Source: Ptychodera flava (lineage: Eukaryota > Hemichordata > Enteropneusta > Ptychoderidae). From it: a stretch of DNA of 64,000 bases. Shown here in pieces: positions 1 to 12,276 of the stretch. The stretch spans positions 16,706,772 to 16,770,771 of the forward strand of contig NC_091944.1 of NCBI RefSeq assembly GCF_041260155.1, read 5' to 3'. A program made the translations under genes and the position numbers. A model generated the notes under the pieces. It searched no databases, was not told the origin of the DNA, and saw only the letters and a program-made list of their open reading frames with translations. Positions within the stretch are counted from its first letter, which is position 1. Every line of letters begins with the position of its first letter.

Positions 1-248
1 ACTTTGGCACTAAAAGGGTTCATGACAGAATTCTGACATCATTCAGACTAAGCCCTCATACCAATTTTTGTCCAAACAATTATAAAGTGTATTTTCTTTG
101 AGATAGGGACAACCTTCCCAAAACAAACAAAATTACCTGGTAGGTATCAATATACTTTTTAATGATTTCCACAGCTGTTTATATGTACAGTATTTTACAG
201 GTAGTTTTCCATCACAAAAGTGTCTTAAGAATAATTTTATCTCATCAG

Positions 249-351
249 GTTTGTGCCCAGAAAAGTTGTACTTCTGCTTGAAGATTTTTTTGACTTTGGA
301 ATTGATGCCCAGGACAAGGACCTGACAGAAGGCAAAGACAAAGATGCTTAA
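249..351 (+). CDS. Last exon of an upstream SDR paralogue (partial gene, cut by window edge)
   Basis: The reading starts after a CAG acceptor at 246-248 and enters in phase 2 (first base completes a split codon). It encodes 33 residues beginning FVPRKVVLLLEDFFDFGID and ends at TAA 349-351. It matches the last exon of the complete SDR gene at 10952-11054 in length (103 nt), phase and almost every residue, including the lysine/aspartate-rich tail EGKDKDA. The preceding ~240 bp of intron and the following ~430 bp of 3' flank also resemble the second gene, so this is the end of a tandemly duplicated neighbour. Most of the gene lies left of the window and its catalytic residues cannot be seen. An AATAAA at 696-701 is a possible poly(A) signal. 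Confidence 0.82.
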
Positions 352-2110
352 AGATGATTTGAAAAGTTTTGAAGCAGAAATCAGAGACTCTTAAACATCA
401 GATTGAGAATTGTACAAATGACTATTTACTTTGTAATTAATTGTTAGATCTGGCTCTTTTAGAAACAGGATGTGTTTTGTTCCAAAAGTGATCAAAACCA
501 GACGTAGAGCTCGCAAACACTTACATAGAGGGAAACAACAGCTATCAAGAACAACAAAGAACGAGCAAAAGTTGAAATGTATAATTCATTAGATTGGCAT
601 GCAAGTAAGGTAATTGCTGAGCAGCAGTTTAAAGGTTTTTATTGAGGTTTTTTGCTTTTAAATTAAACCTTATTTTTGTGAGAATGTTACTGGGGAATAA
701 ATAATCAACAAAAAACTGAAATATTTTATCCATTAAAGCATGTTTGCTGTGTAGTGCACATTTTAAGCAAAACTTACAATTTTACTGTGCTATAAGGAAT
801 GATACTTCATGGATTCACTTCATTGAGTGGTTTTAATTGGACATTTACAACCCTTGTGTCCACCAGTTTGAAGATGTACGTGTTTATGAACATCCACACG
901 ACATTAGATACTGCACTATGCAAAAATGAGCTCATGTGTTTAAACTGTACTGTTATTTTCCATGCTTAGGCACAGCACACTTACAATTAGAACCCCACAC
1001 ATCCAACGTCCTGCAAAACAAATTATAGCAAGACCTAGATACGTATACAACCTTTAAAAAATCACAAAAATTATCTGTATGAATAAATGTTTAATTTTAC
1101 TAATATAGGAAATAAAAAAATGCTGTTTGGGTATTAACTTTACATAAAGCCTGTATTGAAAAAATCCTATGTACTTCTGTGTACTTCATGTTTGTTGAAG
1201 TAATAACTATCATGGTATGATAAATTATTATGCTTAACTGTACCTCAAAGACAATGATTTAGATTGTTTCAATGATGCAAAGTTGCAAATTATCGGTATA
1301 TTGGGCAGATTCAGCTTGAATGCTTTCAATCATTTTAGAATGCTGCAGCTTACCTTTTCTCAGGGACCTGTAAATTTGACCACATATCACACCTGTACTA
1401 AGTATTGATCTTCACTGTGGCTGCATAGAGATTGAAGTCTGCATTCACTTCAAAATCTTGATTGTTCAAAAATAGTTGGTTGTGTCGCATCACATTATCT
1501 GATTGATCTAATCGAGATGTACAACCCTGCTGAAATCTCAGATCAACGGAAGTGAGTCATTATATTTGGTGCCACACCTCATTAAAAATCCAATAAGGCA
1601 TATTGGCAGAGAGCATTCTCTGTGTGTGCACCTTTTCTGTTGAACTTATATTGCGACCTGAGATTTCCATTGCTAGTTCTGTTGACTGTTAAACTGTGGT
1701 GTAAAAGACTCAACTCATTCAAAAACTCATTCAGTACTATTTGTAATTGATATGTCTGAAACATTTGTCGTGTGATTTTCTAACTTTGACTACTTTTATA
1801 CCTTGCAACATTTTCATAACTATTGAAATTTTTTAACACTGAAGTTTTCAAAATGTAGACTGTTTAGACTATAATTTTCATCATTTTTTTGCACAAATTT
1901 TATCAGTTGTAGCATGTAAATGCTCTGAGACGTGTGAAGTGCCTTTTTTTAAAGAAATAAATGATAACATTAATCATATCAGAACTGCATGTCAGAGACT
2001 TAAGAAAGGCTGAATGTTGGGAGTGATGGACTCTTGCAGACTGTGCTATGGGAATGATTCTGGAGCAATGGCTTTCCTTGACAAATTTGCCTGAGCTTGG
2101 AGCTAGCATG
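352..2110. other. 3' flank and intergenic DNA after the upstream SDR paralogue
   Basis: The first ~430 bp resemble the 3' region of the second SDR gene (11055-11460), including a shared stretch near 735-770 that matches 11420-11455. The remainder is AT-rich with no coding-like ORF; the short ORFs here lack splice context and recognisable similarity. Confidence 0.6.
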
Positions 2111-2340
2111 TTAGGGTAGAATGCGCCTCAGGGACAGATTTTTGAATGCTCAAACTTTTCCAATTCTTTTCTGATCTACCACTTGTGGGTGCTCAATTTA
2201 AAGCTTTTAATTTGGAGGAAGAAAAATTTTTACCGTCTTAGTTTTTCGATAATTGAAAATCTTATTTTCCCCTGTTGAGTTAACACAGGGATAGTGGCAA
2301 CTTTTAATTTCAAATGTCGGTATTAAATGTGAGGTATTTT
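2111..2340 (+). repeat. TTAA-family ~360-bp element, truncated copy
   Basis: It starts with the family's left end (GGTAGAATGCGCCTCAGGG), keeps the CTGATCTACCACTTGTGGG block and the AGTTAACACAGGGAT block, then diverges after about 2340. The right end is missing. Confidence 0.7.
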
Positions 2341-2702
2341 GATTCCCTGACACTGACCTTGGCCGAAGGGAGCACTGGCCATAAATTTATGATCCTACAA
2401 CTTGAAACACATTGTTCCCTAAAGGCATCAAAAAATATAATACTGGAAGGTAACTTCACGTTGATGTTTTTCTTTTTGCATCAGCCTTCTATTTTTGTCG
2501 ATCGATCTGTGCACTGAGGCTGGATTTATTTTTTTGAATGTTTGCTTGGAATCCCCCCCCCCCCGGGTGTAAAATGGTTCACCCTACTGGCTGCCTATAG
2601 GCCGTTCTTCAAAGTGTCCATATGAATCGAAAGCAGGACCAGTTCATTTTTTATTTTAACATCGACAATCGAGTTTGTCTATGATTTTACCTGCGTTCAA
2701 CA

Positions 2703-3067
2703 TTAAGGTAGAACGTCTCTCCGGGATACGACAGACATTCTGACTCTCAAACTTTTACAATTCATTTCTGCTGTACCACTTGTGGGAGTTCATGTAAACG
2801 CTCTTGGTGTAAGAAAACTTTTCACCTGCCTAGTTTTTTCGAAATTCGAAAATTTTATTTTTTTCCCTAGACTTAGCACAGGGATTGCGGCCATTTTGAA
2901 GTTTGAATATCAATAAATCTTGAGTTATTTGCTTCTCTAGTTCCAAAAATTTGCATGGTGACCCTCGAGTTTTATTCTTGATTTTGAAAGAGAATGGTTG
3001 AAAGATTCCTTAAGGAAAGTTTGAGCAAAAGTTTAATTCTTTCACTTTCGAGGAGCATACTGCCTAA
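2703..3067 (+). repeat. TTAA-family ~360-bp element, near full length
   Basis: It begins TTAAGGTAGAACG and ends near CGAGGAGCATACTGCCTAAA. The ends are imperfect inverted repeats (TTAAGGTAG... / ...CTACCTTAA in better copies), and the core holds AGTTAACACAGGGAT-like and GGCCATTTTGAA blocks. There is no ORF, so it is read as a non-autonomous DNA transposon (MITE) of unassigned superfamily. Confidence 0.75.
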
Positions 3068-3154
3068 AACTTTTTAAACACGTTAGTTTGACACACAAAT
3101 AAACAATGTGACCCAGGAACAGTCCACGGCGGTAGATGTTGGCAATCAATCATG

Positions 3155-3324
3155 TAGCTGTGGGTCCATAGCTGTGGTGTTTTCAGACGGGATTCATGCC
3201 TTTTACGGGCTGGTTTTGACTTTTACGATTTTAACCCCGCCACGTTAAAATCGTAAAAGTCAAAACCAGCCCGTAAAAGGCATGAATCCCGTCTGAAAAC
3301 ACCACAGCTATGGACCCACAGCTA
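3155..3324. mobile_element. 170-bp fold-back element: perfect 81-bp inverted repeat with 8-bp loop
   Basis: The left arm 3155-3235 is the exact reverse complement of the right arm 3244-3324, leaving an 8-bp loop at 3236-3243. Both outer ends read TAGCTGTGGG inward. The flanking pentamer TCATG occurs directly before (3150-3154) and directly after (3325-3329), as expected for a 5-bp target-site duplication. Arms this long with no mismatch imply very recent insertion or continuing correction. There is no coding capacity. A transcript through it would fold into a long perfect double-stranded hairpin. Confidence 0.88.
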
Positions 3325-3329
3325 TCATG

Positions 3330-4524
3330 TAAAAACACCTAGTGTTTGCTTCTCAAGTCTGATTCTGATAAATACATTTTGCTGTATCAAAGGAGACATT
3401 TTAAAAGTTGTTATTGGGGTCAGTATTAACAAAACTTACAGAAATTAATAATTAATAGGAGTCTGAAAATCTAGAATTCACTTGTAAAATTATTGTACAG
3501 AAAAATTATTACATATCAGCCTTTAGATCGGGTCTATGTTACAAGTCTCAAGAAACTTCCCTATATATTTATATGAGAATTAAGCTTGTTCTTTCTGTGG
3601 CGATATTATATTCAATTCTCTGTATAAACTGTACAAATATTTTATATAGGCAATAAAGTTTACATTATCTTTTTACATCGAGGAACATATAGACAAAATT
3701 CTTACCTAGGAGAAAAAGAAGTTGGCAAGACATGAAAGAGCTGGGTTAATTGCCAAAGGAGACTTTTTACGCACATAGTTTATGTTCTGCTTTTTTCACA
3801 AATATTATTCAGATTTCTCCATCATCAGATCTGCGGCTACCTGTAATTTAGTATTTTAAGCGTTAACTTTGATTCGTACATTACACGCTTGGAACTAATT
3901 TGGGATAATTGGATAAGTGAAGTAATGTCGGTTTAATCTGCAAATGTACGCTCATCTACTGTATTTTCTTTTCATGTTATATACTTAATTTTACGAATAA
4001 TTTATAATATTGCAATATTAAGCTATAGGGCACCTAACACTTGTGAGAAATTTTAAAAATATGAAGATCCAATTATCCCAAATTAGTTCCAATCGTGTTG
4101 ACATCATTATTAAGCTTATTGAGCTTGGCACACTTTTAAATTAGAACCGCACAAACAAAGAAAATGATGTGGGATCACAGGATTCAGCGAGTCTTCCTAT
4201 AGCATTGGAAAACATTTCGACACAGGACTCCGAGTCGGACATAAATACTTGCTCAAGACCACAGGTGCTCGAGAAATGAGAGCCTTTTTCTTTACTAATA
4301 TATAGGCGATCTACTTCCTGAGCACCTGCAGTACTTGTGCGCAAGTGCAATACTGGGCTTATCGTATGGCGTGAACTTGTCACCTTGTCCTCCTTTGACC
4401 TTTCGACTTCAAACTTTACGCACTACCGGTTTACAAAACCAGGGAATGCAAATGTTGGGACATATGTATGATAAGTTGGTGTGAAAATACACGTGTAAGA
4501 ATCATATTACTATCATCATAAAAT
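3330..4524. other. Upstream region of the SDR gene
   Basis: AT-rich sequence with no supportable exon. The last ~400 bp are less AT-rich and should contain the promoter and 5' UTR of the SDR gene, but no TATA box or initiator can be assigned with confidence. Confidence 0.4.
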
Positions 4525-7500
4525 ATGCTTGAATTGGTGTGGGAAATACCTCTACTCTTCCTTCGTATCGCGTTAGCGTACGTAGAATCCCTGTTTCGAC
4601 TCTTTGTACCTCCCGGACGGAAGAGTGTCGACGGCCAAGTGGTGCTCATCACCGGAGCAGGACACGGGATCGGACGATGCCTGGCAATCAAATTCGCGAA
4701 GCTCGGGGCACACTTGGTACTTTGGGACATCAACGAGACGGGGAACGAAGAGACTGCAGCCGAAGTACGAGGTATCGGAGCTGACGTAAGCACGTACACG
4801 GTAGATGTGACCAAAAAGGAGGATGTCAGAAGCGTGGCCGAACGAGTCAAAGAAGAGGTTGGAGATGTGGACATTTTAGTCAACAACGCCGGGATATTAC
4901 ACGGCCTGGAGTTGTTAAGATTGTCTGATAGCCAAATTGAAAGACTTATGAACGTCAATATTATGGCACACTTTTGGGTAAGTTAATGTATTGCAGTATA
5001 ATGCTAAAAATAATATTGTAACCGCAATATTTCGAATAGCTCCGATAAAGTTTTTTACCATAGTTAATAATTTTCTGAATGTGCAATCTTTGCACTTTTC
5101 ATTTTAAACGCATGACTTGTGAGATATTCTTGTTCAATTTTGACGAATTATCGATATAATATGCACGTTTTTGACTAGTCGTTTTAGAATGCATTCGCAA
5201 ATACTGGTGGAGGGTGCTGGAGGGATTCAGGGGATTTGAAAATTCTGCGGGTAGTAGAGGGGGGACTTGAAAAATTTTGATCTTATTAATGGAGGGGGGA
5301 TTTTTTTGTATTGAGGCGATCTGAAAAAAAAGAGTTAGAATTCAGTCGCAATTCCTCCAGCCGTCGCACCATTTTATTTGTGAACGCAGCCTTAAAAGGG
5401 AGCTGGTCGTCGGAACAACGCGTATGCGACGTTTTTATTTACAAATAATTTATTTCAATCATGATATCTAGATGCATCACTTCAATATAGCTGCAAAATT
5501 TATATTTTACGATAGTCATTGTTAATAAACATGTTAAACATGTTTCACCTTTCATCCATTGCCAACTACCCTATGTTGTGCCAGTATAAAGTTGTTTGAT
5601 ACTTAAAGTGTGCATACTGGTCTCAGGGTACGTTGATGAAACGGTCAGCCTTTCTCCAATGAATTTATCAGGGAATTATTTTCTGTAAATGTGTGGAAAG
5701 AACAAAGCGTTTGACATGAAGAACTACATTTTATGTGTTTTACCTTTGAGATAACCCAGAAGTAATCAATCTATCACAAAGTTCCCTAGCTGTCTGCTGT
5801 ACCTGTATATTCTTAACCAAAAGCAAAAATAAATGACGGCTCACAACAATTTTCATTGCTGAAAAAGATCTGCAATTGTGGCTTTCTGATAAGCCAAACT
5901 TTGAGAGTCATTAGCATCCCCAGGCAAGTATAATAGACAACAAAAGCATGCAGTTAACAATGCTAATTTGTAGCTTTCTTATGCTCTTATTCACCACCAT
6001 AGTTTGACCAAACACATAATTTTCGATGTGATTGTGCAGGCAATGTGCAGCAGCTCGGAGGTAGATGGCCAAGGAGTCTAAAACTTATTAGGGCTTACCT
6101 GATTGGCTGTTTGGAAGTAATTCATAAGAACAATGAGTGGCAGCCAAGCACTTGAAAAGCTTCTGAGATACTGCACATTAGCCCTGATTGTGGATTTGCA
6201 AACTAGGGAATTTGGCTGATCAGAGTAGAGGGATACTAGTACTCCCTACATTTTTGTATTAAAGGTGCAGTGCAAGTTGAAAACATATAGCTTACCCATG
6301 ATATTGAAAAAAGACGCATTGTTATTTATTTTCTTGACAATGTTACAGGTATGCTATTGCGTGTGAAGGTTTTCCTTAAACATTGGGACATTTATTATGT
6401 AATGAACCTATTTTTAGGGTTTTTCTGATGAGAAGTCAACACGTTTCTAAAGTTACCCATTGGAGTGGCACATACCCCTTTTAATGGGAGTACCCTATTG
6501 GAGACAGGTTAATTGAATAGAATGCCCCTCATTGCCATTGTTTTCAGAAACTCAAAATGCTTTGAATGGTACTTAGAGACATTTTGAAGCCTGTAGAGTA
6601 TTATGAAAGGTTTCATCATCTCATTTTTGTGAAAATTAAAAGATTTTACATAAACATTGTGAGATGTGAAAAACTTTCTGCTGTGAAAATTAAAAGATTT
6701 GACATAAACATTGAGGAGATGTGAAAAACTTTCTGCTGTTACTGCTGTAACTCTACATTTTGAATTTCAATTATTGGTAAATTTTGAGGTGTTCAACCTC
6801 TAGTCCCAAAATTTGCAAGGTTGACCACTGATTTTTATTCTTGATTAAGATAAAGAGTAATTGTATTTCAAGATGCACGTTACCTTTAAAAAATTGTGCA
6901 ATCACAAGAGTTTTTAGACGAAAGTTCCTTTTGAAAATTGTTCATGGTTTTGAATGGTTTATATTAAAAAGTTTCCTCATAGTGAACATCAAAGTACACT
7001 GCCCTCTAGTGACATGAAGTATCAGGCAGGAACTCCACCAGGAACTTTGGTTGCCACAGCCATGATGGTACAAAGGCCAAACAGACATTATTGTTTTACA
7101 GAAAGTCCATCAATTTACAGCAATTTCAATATTGATCGAGAATAATTCTTTTTCCATTTTGTGATAACAAGTACATGCAATGACACAAAAGAAAGCATAC
7201 ACTTATCTTTTTATCATTTAAACTCTCCTTTAAAAGACAATTTCTTAGGGGCAATAAGGTATGGTCCCTTAATATTTAATTTCTTCCTTAGAAACTACAG
7301 TTACAATGATTTAGAAAGTAAAAGCATTACAGATTGTAGGGCTGTATGCATCCACACAGGGTTAGTCCCTGCCACCAACTGATTATCCAACAAGAAAATG
7401 GAACATATGCAAATGAGATACTGAAAAAGAGAATACTAATATAACGCGATGGAAAGGGCTTGTGATTTTAAAATACGAATTTGAAACATAACGGTTTAAC

Positions 7501-10500
7501 AAGGTGTTGTTTTTCCTGTTATTTTTTTATCTAAATAGTTATTATATTTACAAAATGTTTAAGACAAGAGGCTGGCTATATAAGACAACTAACCGTGCAT
7601 TGGTAGAAGCTGCATTATAATTCTGCCATTACAGTAATTGTCTGTATACATGGTTTTCAAAAGTATTGAGTGTGAAACGTATAAACAATACTACAGAATC
7701 AGGTAGTTGGATCAAGCTCAACTTCAGTGCCATTCAAAATTACACTAGGAGGCATATGTTGCAGTATTCTGGTTGTGAAAGAATCCTAAAAGACAATAAG
7801 ATTAATGCCATAGAGAATTGGATCCACTATGAGCAGTATACTTGGGGTCTCTGTTTATAGGCAATAATAAATGATAGCTTTACATTATTTCTTTATACAG
7901 ACTGTCAGAGCATTTCTACCAGCAATGCTTGAGCGTCAACATGGACACGTTGTATCTATAGCAGCAGCGGCTGGCAAATGTGGCATAGGTAAACTGGTTG
8001 ATTATTCAGCTTCAAAGTTTGCAGTGGTCGGTTTCACGGAAGCTCTCGCCATAGAGATCAGGGAGATGAAAATAAGTGGCGTCTATACAACTACAGTATT
8101 GCCATACTTTGTAGATACGGGAATGACAAAACATCCCCGAATGAGGTATGTGAGACATCAAGTTACTGATATAACTCTGTGAATAAGATCATGGTCATAT
8201 AAATTCTTCTTTTGCTCAAACTTGCTGGAAGGAAATTGTTTGAAATCGAGCATAGAAATCAGAGTTAACCATGCAAAATTTTGTACCAGAGCAACAAATT
8301 TACTGACATTTGAGATAAATTCCAAATGGCCAAATGAGAAAAATAAATTTTCCATTTTCACAAAAATAATCCAGTGAACACTTTACTCCATGAGCTTCAA
8401 AAGGAGCTCCCATGAGTAATAGACTAGAAATTTAGTAAAACTTTGAGAGTCTGAATATCTCTCTGCGTGGCGCATTCTCCCTTCAGGGTCCAAAAATATT
8501 TGTGCACTTAATAAGTGGTGTGATTGTGGAGTGGTAACTTTTGGTGAGGGCACATACATATGATGTGGTGTCTTTTGGGAAAAAATGAAACATGAAGATG
8601 TCTTCAACAATAAAAATCTATTTACATTTCAAAATGAGGTGAATATTTCCCCACACAATTATCCAATATTGTTTTACAATGCATAGATTTCCAAGGCTGC
8701 ATCCTGTCATGAAGACAGAATATGTAGTGTCTGAAATCATTGATGGAGTCCTGAGGAACAGGGTTGAAGTGACGATTCCTGGCAGCTTGAAATATGGATT
8801 TGCCATTAACAATCCGTAAGTATAATGGTGCATTCTCTATAAATTGTTGTCTTCAAACAGTTATAGAGAAATCTTGTGACTTACCAAGATTAGGATATGT
8901 CATGGTTATTGTTTTGCTTCATTATTTGCAGCTGACAGAAATATCAGTGTATTCCTGTCTCTATCACTACAGTTATCAGTTGGATACTTTTCCATGAGAT
9001 CCTTATATGGTTTGCATAATGATATTTTACCAGGACAAAATACTATTTTAACCCCCATTTGCTGTGTGTATGTTTAGCATGGGAAAGGCACCAGTCAGAT
9101 ATCTGTTGTCATTTAAATGTATGTATATTAATAGTTCACAGCAAAAAAGATTTGAAAACCACCACATGTATCACCATGATATTAATTGTGAAGATGCGAC
9201 ACAAATTGTAGATGCGATTTTGTTCAAAAGAATGTGGTAACCAACAATATGTAGCTGTGCTTTAATAATGCAAATAGTCAACAAATGCAAAGAACTAAAT
9301 GTCTCATTGCTTTGATATTTGAAACATAAATTCCTACGGATGACCGTACACAGATTTATTCAAACTAGAGTAATTTTACAACACAGTTTTGAGAACTTTT
9401 CCTTGTTTTTCTTAATTATTTCTTCTCCGGAGCCTCAAATGGCTTGGAAACATATATTTTCTATGTTGCTACTGATGACTTCAAGTTTCTTCAAATGATG
9501 ATAAAATTCACATATTACAATTAGATTAAATTTTCTCATTCTGTATCAAACATTACCCAAAAGTACTCATGTTATGGCTTCAAATTTTATTTGTTGGTTC
9601 CCTGAAATGATCTCATTTTAAATTATGCTTAAATTTGCATATGGAAATTTTGGGTCAAACATTACAATATTCACGAAAATTTGTTTATCAAAAGGACTTT
9701 GTCATATAGCTTTCAAATTGGTGTTGTCTAGAGAAGAATTAACACAGATTCATTTGAATGATGACAAAATTTACATTTATACTTTTTGGGGCAAATGTTA
9801 CCATTTAAAAATATTCCAAATATAAGATTGATTAAATTATGGTAATAGTGGTATTTGGATGTAAATTTTTGGGCCAAACAACCACTTTTGGTAAAATGAC
9901 TTTTCCGTAAAAAGAACTTGTCATACAGCTGTCAGATTGCTTCGTTGAGTTCCAAGGACTTGATGCTGATCTGTTCTAATTGTGATGAAATTTACATACA
10001 TAATTATTAGGGGCCAAATTTTCTAATTTTTGTCAAAATGTATTTTTCAGCTAGACCACTCAGCTGATAGTGTTCATGTTCGGTTTGCAAATGTAAAGGG
10101 ATAACTTCATACTGATTTGATTAAATGTGGGTGAAACCTACATGTCAAAATTATTTTGGCCAAATTTCTCATTTTGGCCGAAATTTCTTCTCTGAAACTG
10201 CTTATGGCCGGCATAGCTTGTAAAATTTGTGTTAAACTCATATTACAGGTAGTACCCATCAAATGCGAGCATGGTGTTATTAATGCAATTTTTGGTATTC
10301 TTGTACACATTTATCTAAAATTTTGCCAACAATTTCAAGTACAGTAGATGAGATGAATGTTGTCGCAAACATGTATTACAGTAATAATCTTGTTTACATG
10401 CAAAGTTTGAGCTAAAATGATCTTCCAGTGCCAATGTATCCACATGCATGATTATAGGCAGCTGAATCCTATGTTGGACATAACCCCCTTGGTATTCAAT

Positions 10501-11054
10501 ACATAAAACCCATTTATGGCTGCACAGAAATAAAGTAAATAAATAAATAAATAAATAAATTTGGTTACTGGACTAAACTAGTCCAATTCTGTTCAGACAT
10601 AGTACGTGGGTCGAAAATTATCATTTTTAGAAGAAATGAAAACCTACCCTCATCTTCTCAGATCCTGGGTAAATTGTCCAGTGTGAACTGCATTTACTTC
10701 AATGTAATTCTGACATTATTCAGACTCAACCCCATAATGCTAATTTTGGTCCAAGCCATTACAATGCGCATTTCCTTTTAGACCTGCAAAACTTTCCTGA
10801 AGCAGGCGAAAATACCTGGACTGCACCACATATAAGAAGGAATGTTTTATTTTGACTTGATTTCTACAGCTGTTTAAGGTACAATTGTTAGCATATGAAT
10901 TCCCCCCCCCCCCCCAAAAAAAAGACCTTGAAAATAATTGTGTCTCAACAGGTTTGTTCCAAGAAAAGTACTACTTCTGCTTGAAGATTTTCTCAACTTT
11001 GGAATTTACGCTCAGGACAAGGACCTGGCAGAAGGCAAAGACAAAGATGCTTGA
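4525..11054 (+). CDS. HSD17B11/SDR16C-like short-chain dehydrogenase/reductase, 4 exons, 309 aa
   Basis: Exons are 4525-4977, 7901-8145, 8687-8815 and 10952-11054; all junctions are GT-AG and the phases join (0, 2, 2). The predicted protein has an N-terminal hydrophobic segment (residues 4-28), as in lipid-droplet/ER-anchored 17-beta-HSD11-type enzymes. It then has the cofactor motif TGAGHGIG (43-50), Asp68 after strand 2 (suggesting NAD rather than NADP), NNAG (120-123), active-site Asn145 and the YxxxK pair Tyr186/Lys190. The block LVLWDIN and the exon-junction stretch HFW/TVRAFLPAM closely resemble human HSD17B11. The family would oxidise steroid, retinol or fatty alcohol substrates at membranes. 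Oddity: the residue 13 before Tyr186, normally the catalytic Ser, is Ala173 (motif SIAAAAGKC). The start ATG precedes the hydrophobic anchor and gives family length (~300 aa). Substrate is unknown; RDH10/DHRS-type relatives are the alternative. Confidence 0.9.
6510..6893 (+). repeat. Degenerate TTAA-family element in SDR intron 1
   Basis: It keeps recognisable pieces of the ~360-bp family (GTAACTCTACATTTTGAATT and the AAAATTTGCAAGGTTGACC region) but has decayed ends. It contains a local tandem duplication of ~54 bp: GTGAAAATTAAAAGATTT recurs at 6629 and 6683, each followed by the same sequence through TTTCTGCT. Confidence 0.5.
8268..8490 (-). repeat. TTAA-family element fragment in SDR intron 2
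   Basis: Reverse-orientation fragment with the ACCATGCAAAATTTTG, TACTCCATGAGCTTCAAAA and GAGAGTCTGAATATC blocks shared with other minus-oriented copies. The interior is diverged and the right end (GGCGCATTCTCCCTTCAG) is altered. Confidence 0.6.
9420..10400. repeat. Diverged tandem-like repetition in SDR intron 3
   Basis: Successive stretches reuse the words TTTGGGTCAAACATTACAAT, ACTTGTCATA(TA/CA)GCT, GATGAAATTTACAT and TTTTGGCCAAATTT in the same order at rough spacings of about 200 bp. This suggests an old, heavily decayed local duplication; unit boundaries cannot be set by eye. Confidence 0.35.
10530..10560. repeat. AAAT tetranucleotide microsatellite
   Basis: About seven copies of AAAT/TAAA in SDR intron 3, directly upstream of the duplicated block that also precedes the first paralogue's last exon. 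Confidence 0.85.
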
Positions 11055-12218
11055 AGATGATTTGAAAAGTTATTAAATGAGAAATCAGAGTCTATACCAT
11101 TAGAACGAGAATCAAATTGCCTTCAGTGCATTGGCACAGCTAGGATATGTGATGTGGTGATTTCACAAACTCATTATTAGAATAGATGTAGTGATGGCAT
11201 ATGCATTCCTGACAGTGATAAGGAGCCAACAAGAACGGCAAAGAAAACGTGAAATCTTGTGAAAACATCACCATCTCTACATTGGATTTTAATCAGACTG
11301 GTTACTGCTGAGCATACATTACCAATTGGTAGACAGAACTTTAAAGGATTGTATTGTCAGTTTTTTCGCAGGAATGTTTTCTAGGATATGGAGGTGGATA
11401 ATTGAAATTGAGACAAAGTCTTTCGTTTACTAAAGTATGTTTGCAGTATAGTGCACATTATCCTAGACCCTCCCTGTCTCAGACTCCAAAAACTTACATC
11501 TAGTGTCGTGCTCAGATTTGTTTTTAAAACCATTGAACTGCTCATTTGACTGTGAAAAGAAGCAAGCTGAGAAAAATTTCATCACTAAATTTGCCTATCT
11601 AATGACTAGCTATGAATGCAATGAGAGTTACTTTATTCAGTGATGTATTCAATTATGGCGCATGATTCAGTCTCTTTGATGCTGGTTGTACGTACACATT
11701 ATAGCTTCTCCTAAATGTGAGTCCTGATAGGATGCACATGATTAATTTTTTTTACTTGATTTTTCATATTTTGTCAGCGTCACCATGAAAGACAAATTGA
11801 TATGGAGGGGAAAAAAATTGTCACAAAAAATGAGGGTTGTGTCAGTGTGTTTCCCCTCGATTTCATGGAACAATGGGTATTCACCAGATGCTCCCTTCCT
11901 GGATATGGTAATGAGTTGAAGAGGTCAAAAATTGCATGTTACGTCCATATTGTGTTTGTCAGTGGGTCAAGTATTAACATTTAGAGGACTGTAAGATATT
12001 TGCTCAAAGTGGATTTCATCAGTCTTATATGACTGGAGTTGCTCTGAACTGCAAGATACTTGCATTCAATTCTAAATTTTGTAATTCAACAGTGGCAAAG
12101 TATTTAATATTTTTTTGTAGATTTTAGACCAGTGTTCCTTCTGCTTTCCATTAACAATGGTGTAGTCGTGAACATAAAAAGTTCTTCTGTACAAGGTATT
12201 ATAGAGTACACATGGTGA

Positions 12219-12224
12219 AATAAA
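12219..12224 (+). terminator. Possible poly(A) signal of the SDR gene
   Basis: AATAAA about 1.17 kb after the SDR stop codon. In this AT-rich flank such hexamers occur by chance, so the assignment is weak. Confidence 0.2.
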
Positions 12225-12276
12225 GTTCAATTTATGATTTACGAAAAATAAATATGTGATATGAAGATTTTGTAAG

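Noticed and set aside
3155..3324. microRNA precursor
   Set aside because: The 81-bp arms are perfectly paired and flanked by a target duplication, unlike a typical imperfect ~22-bp-duplex miRNA precursor; a fold-back element explains it better.
4431..4958. 175-codon minus-strand ORF opposite SDR exon 1
   Set aside because: It is antisense to a well-supported exon whose motifs match the SDR family; the minus frame shows no recognisable domain.
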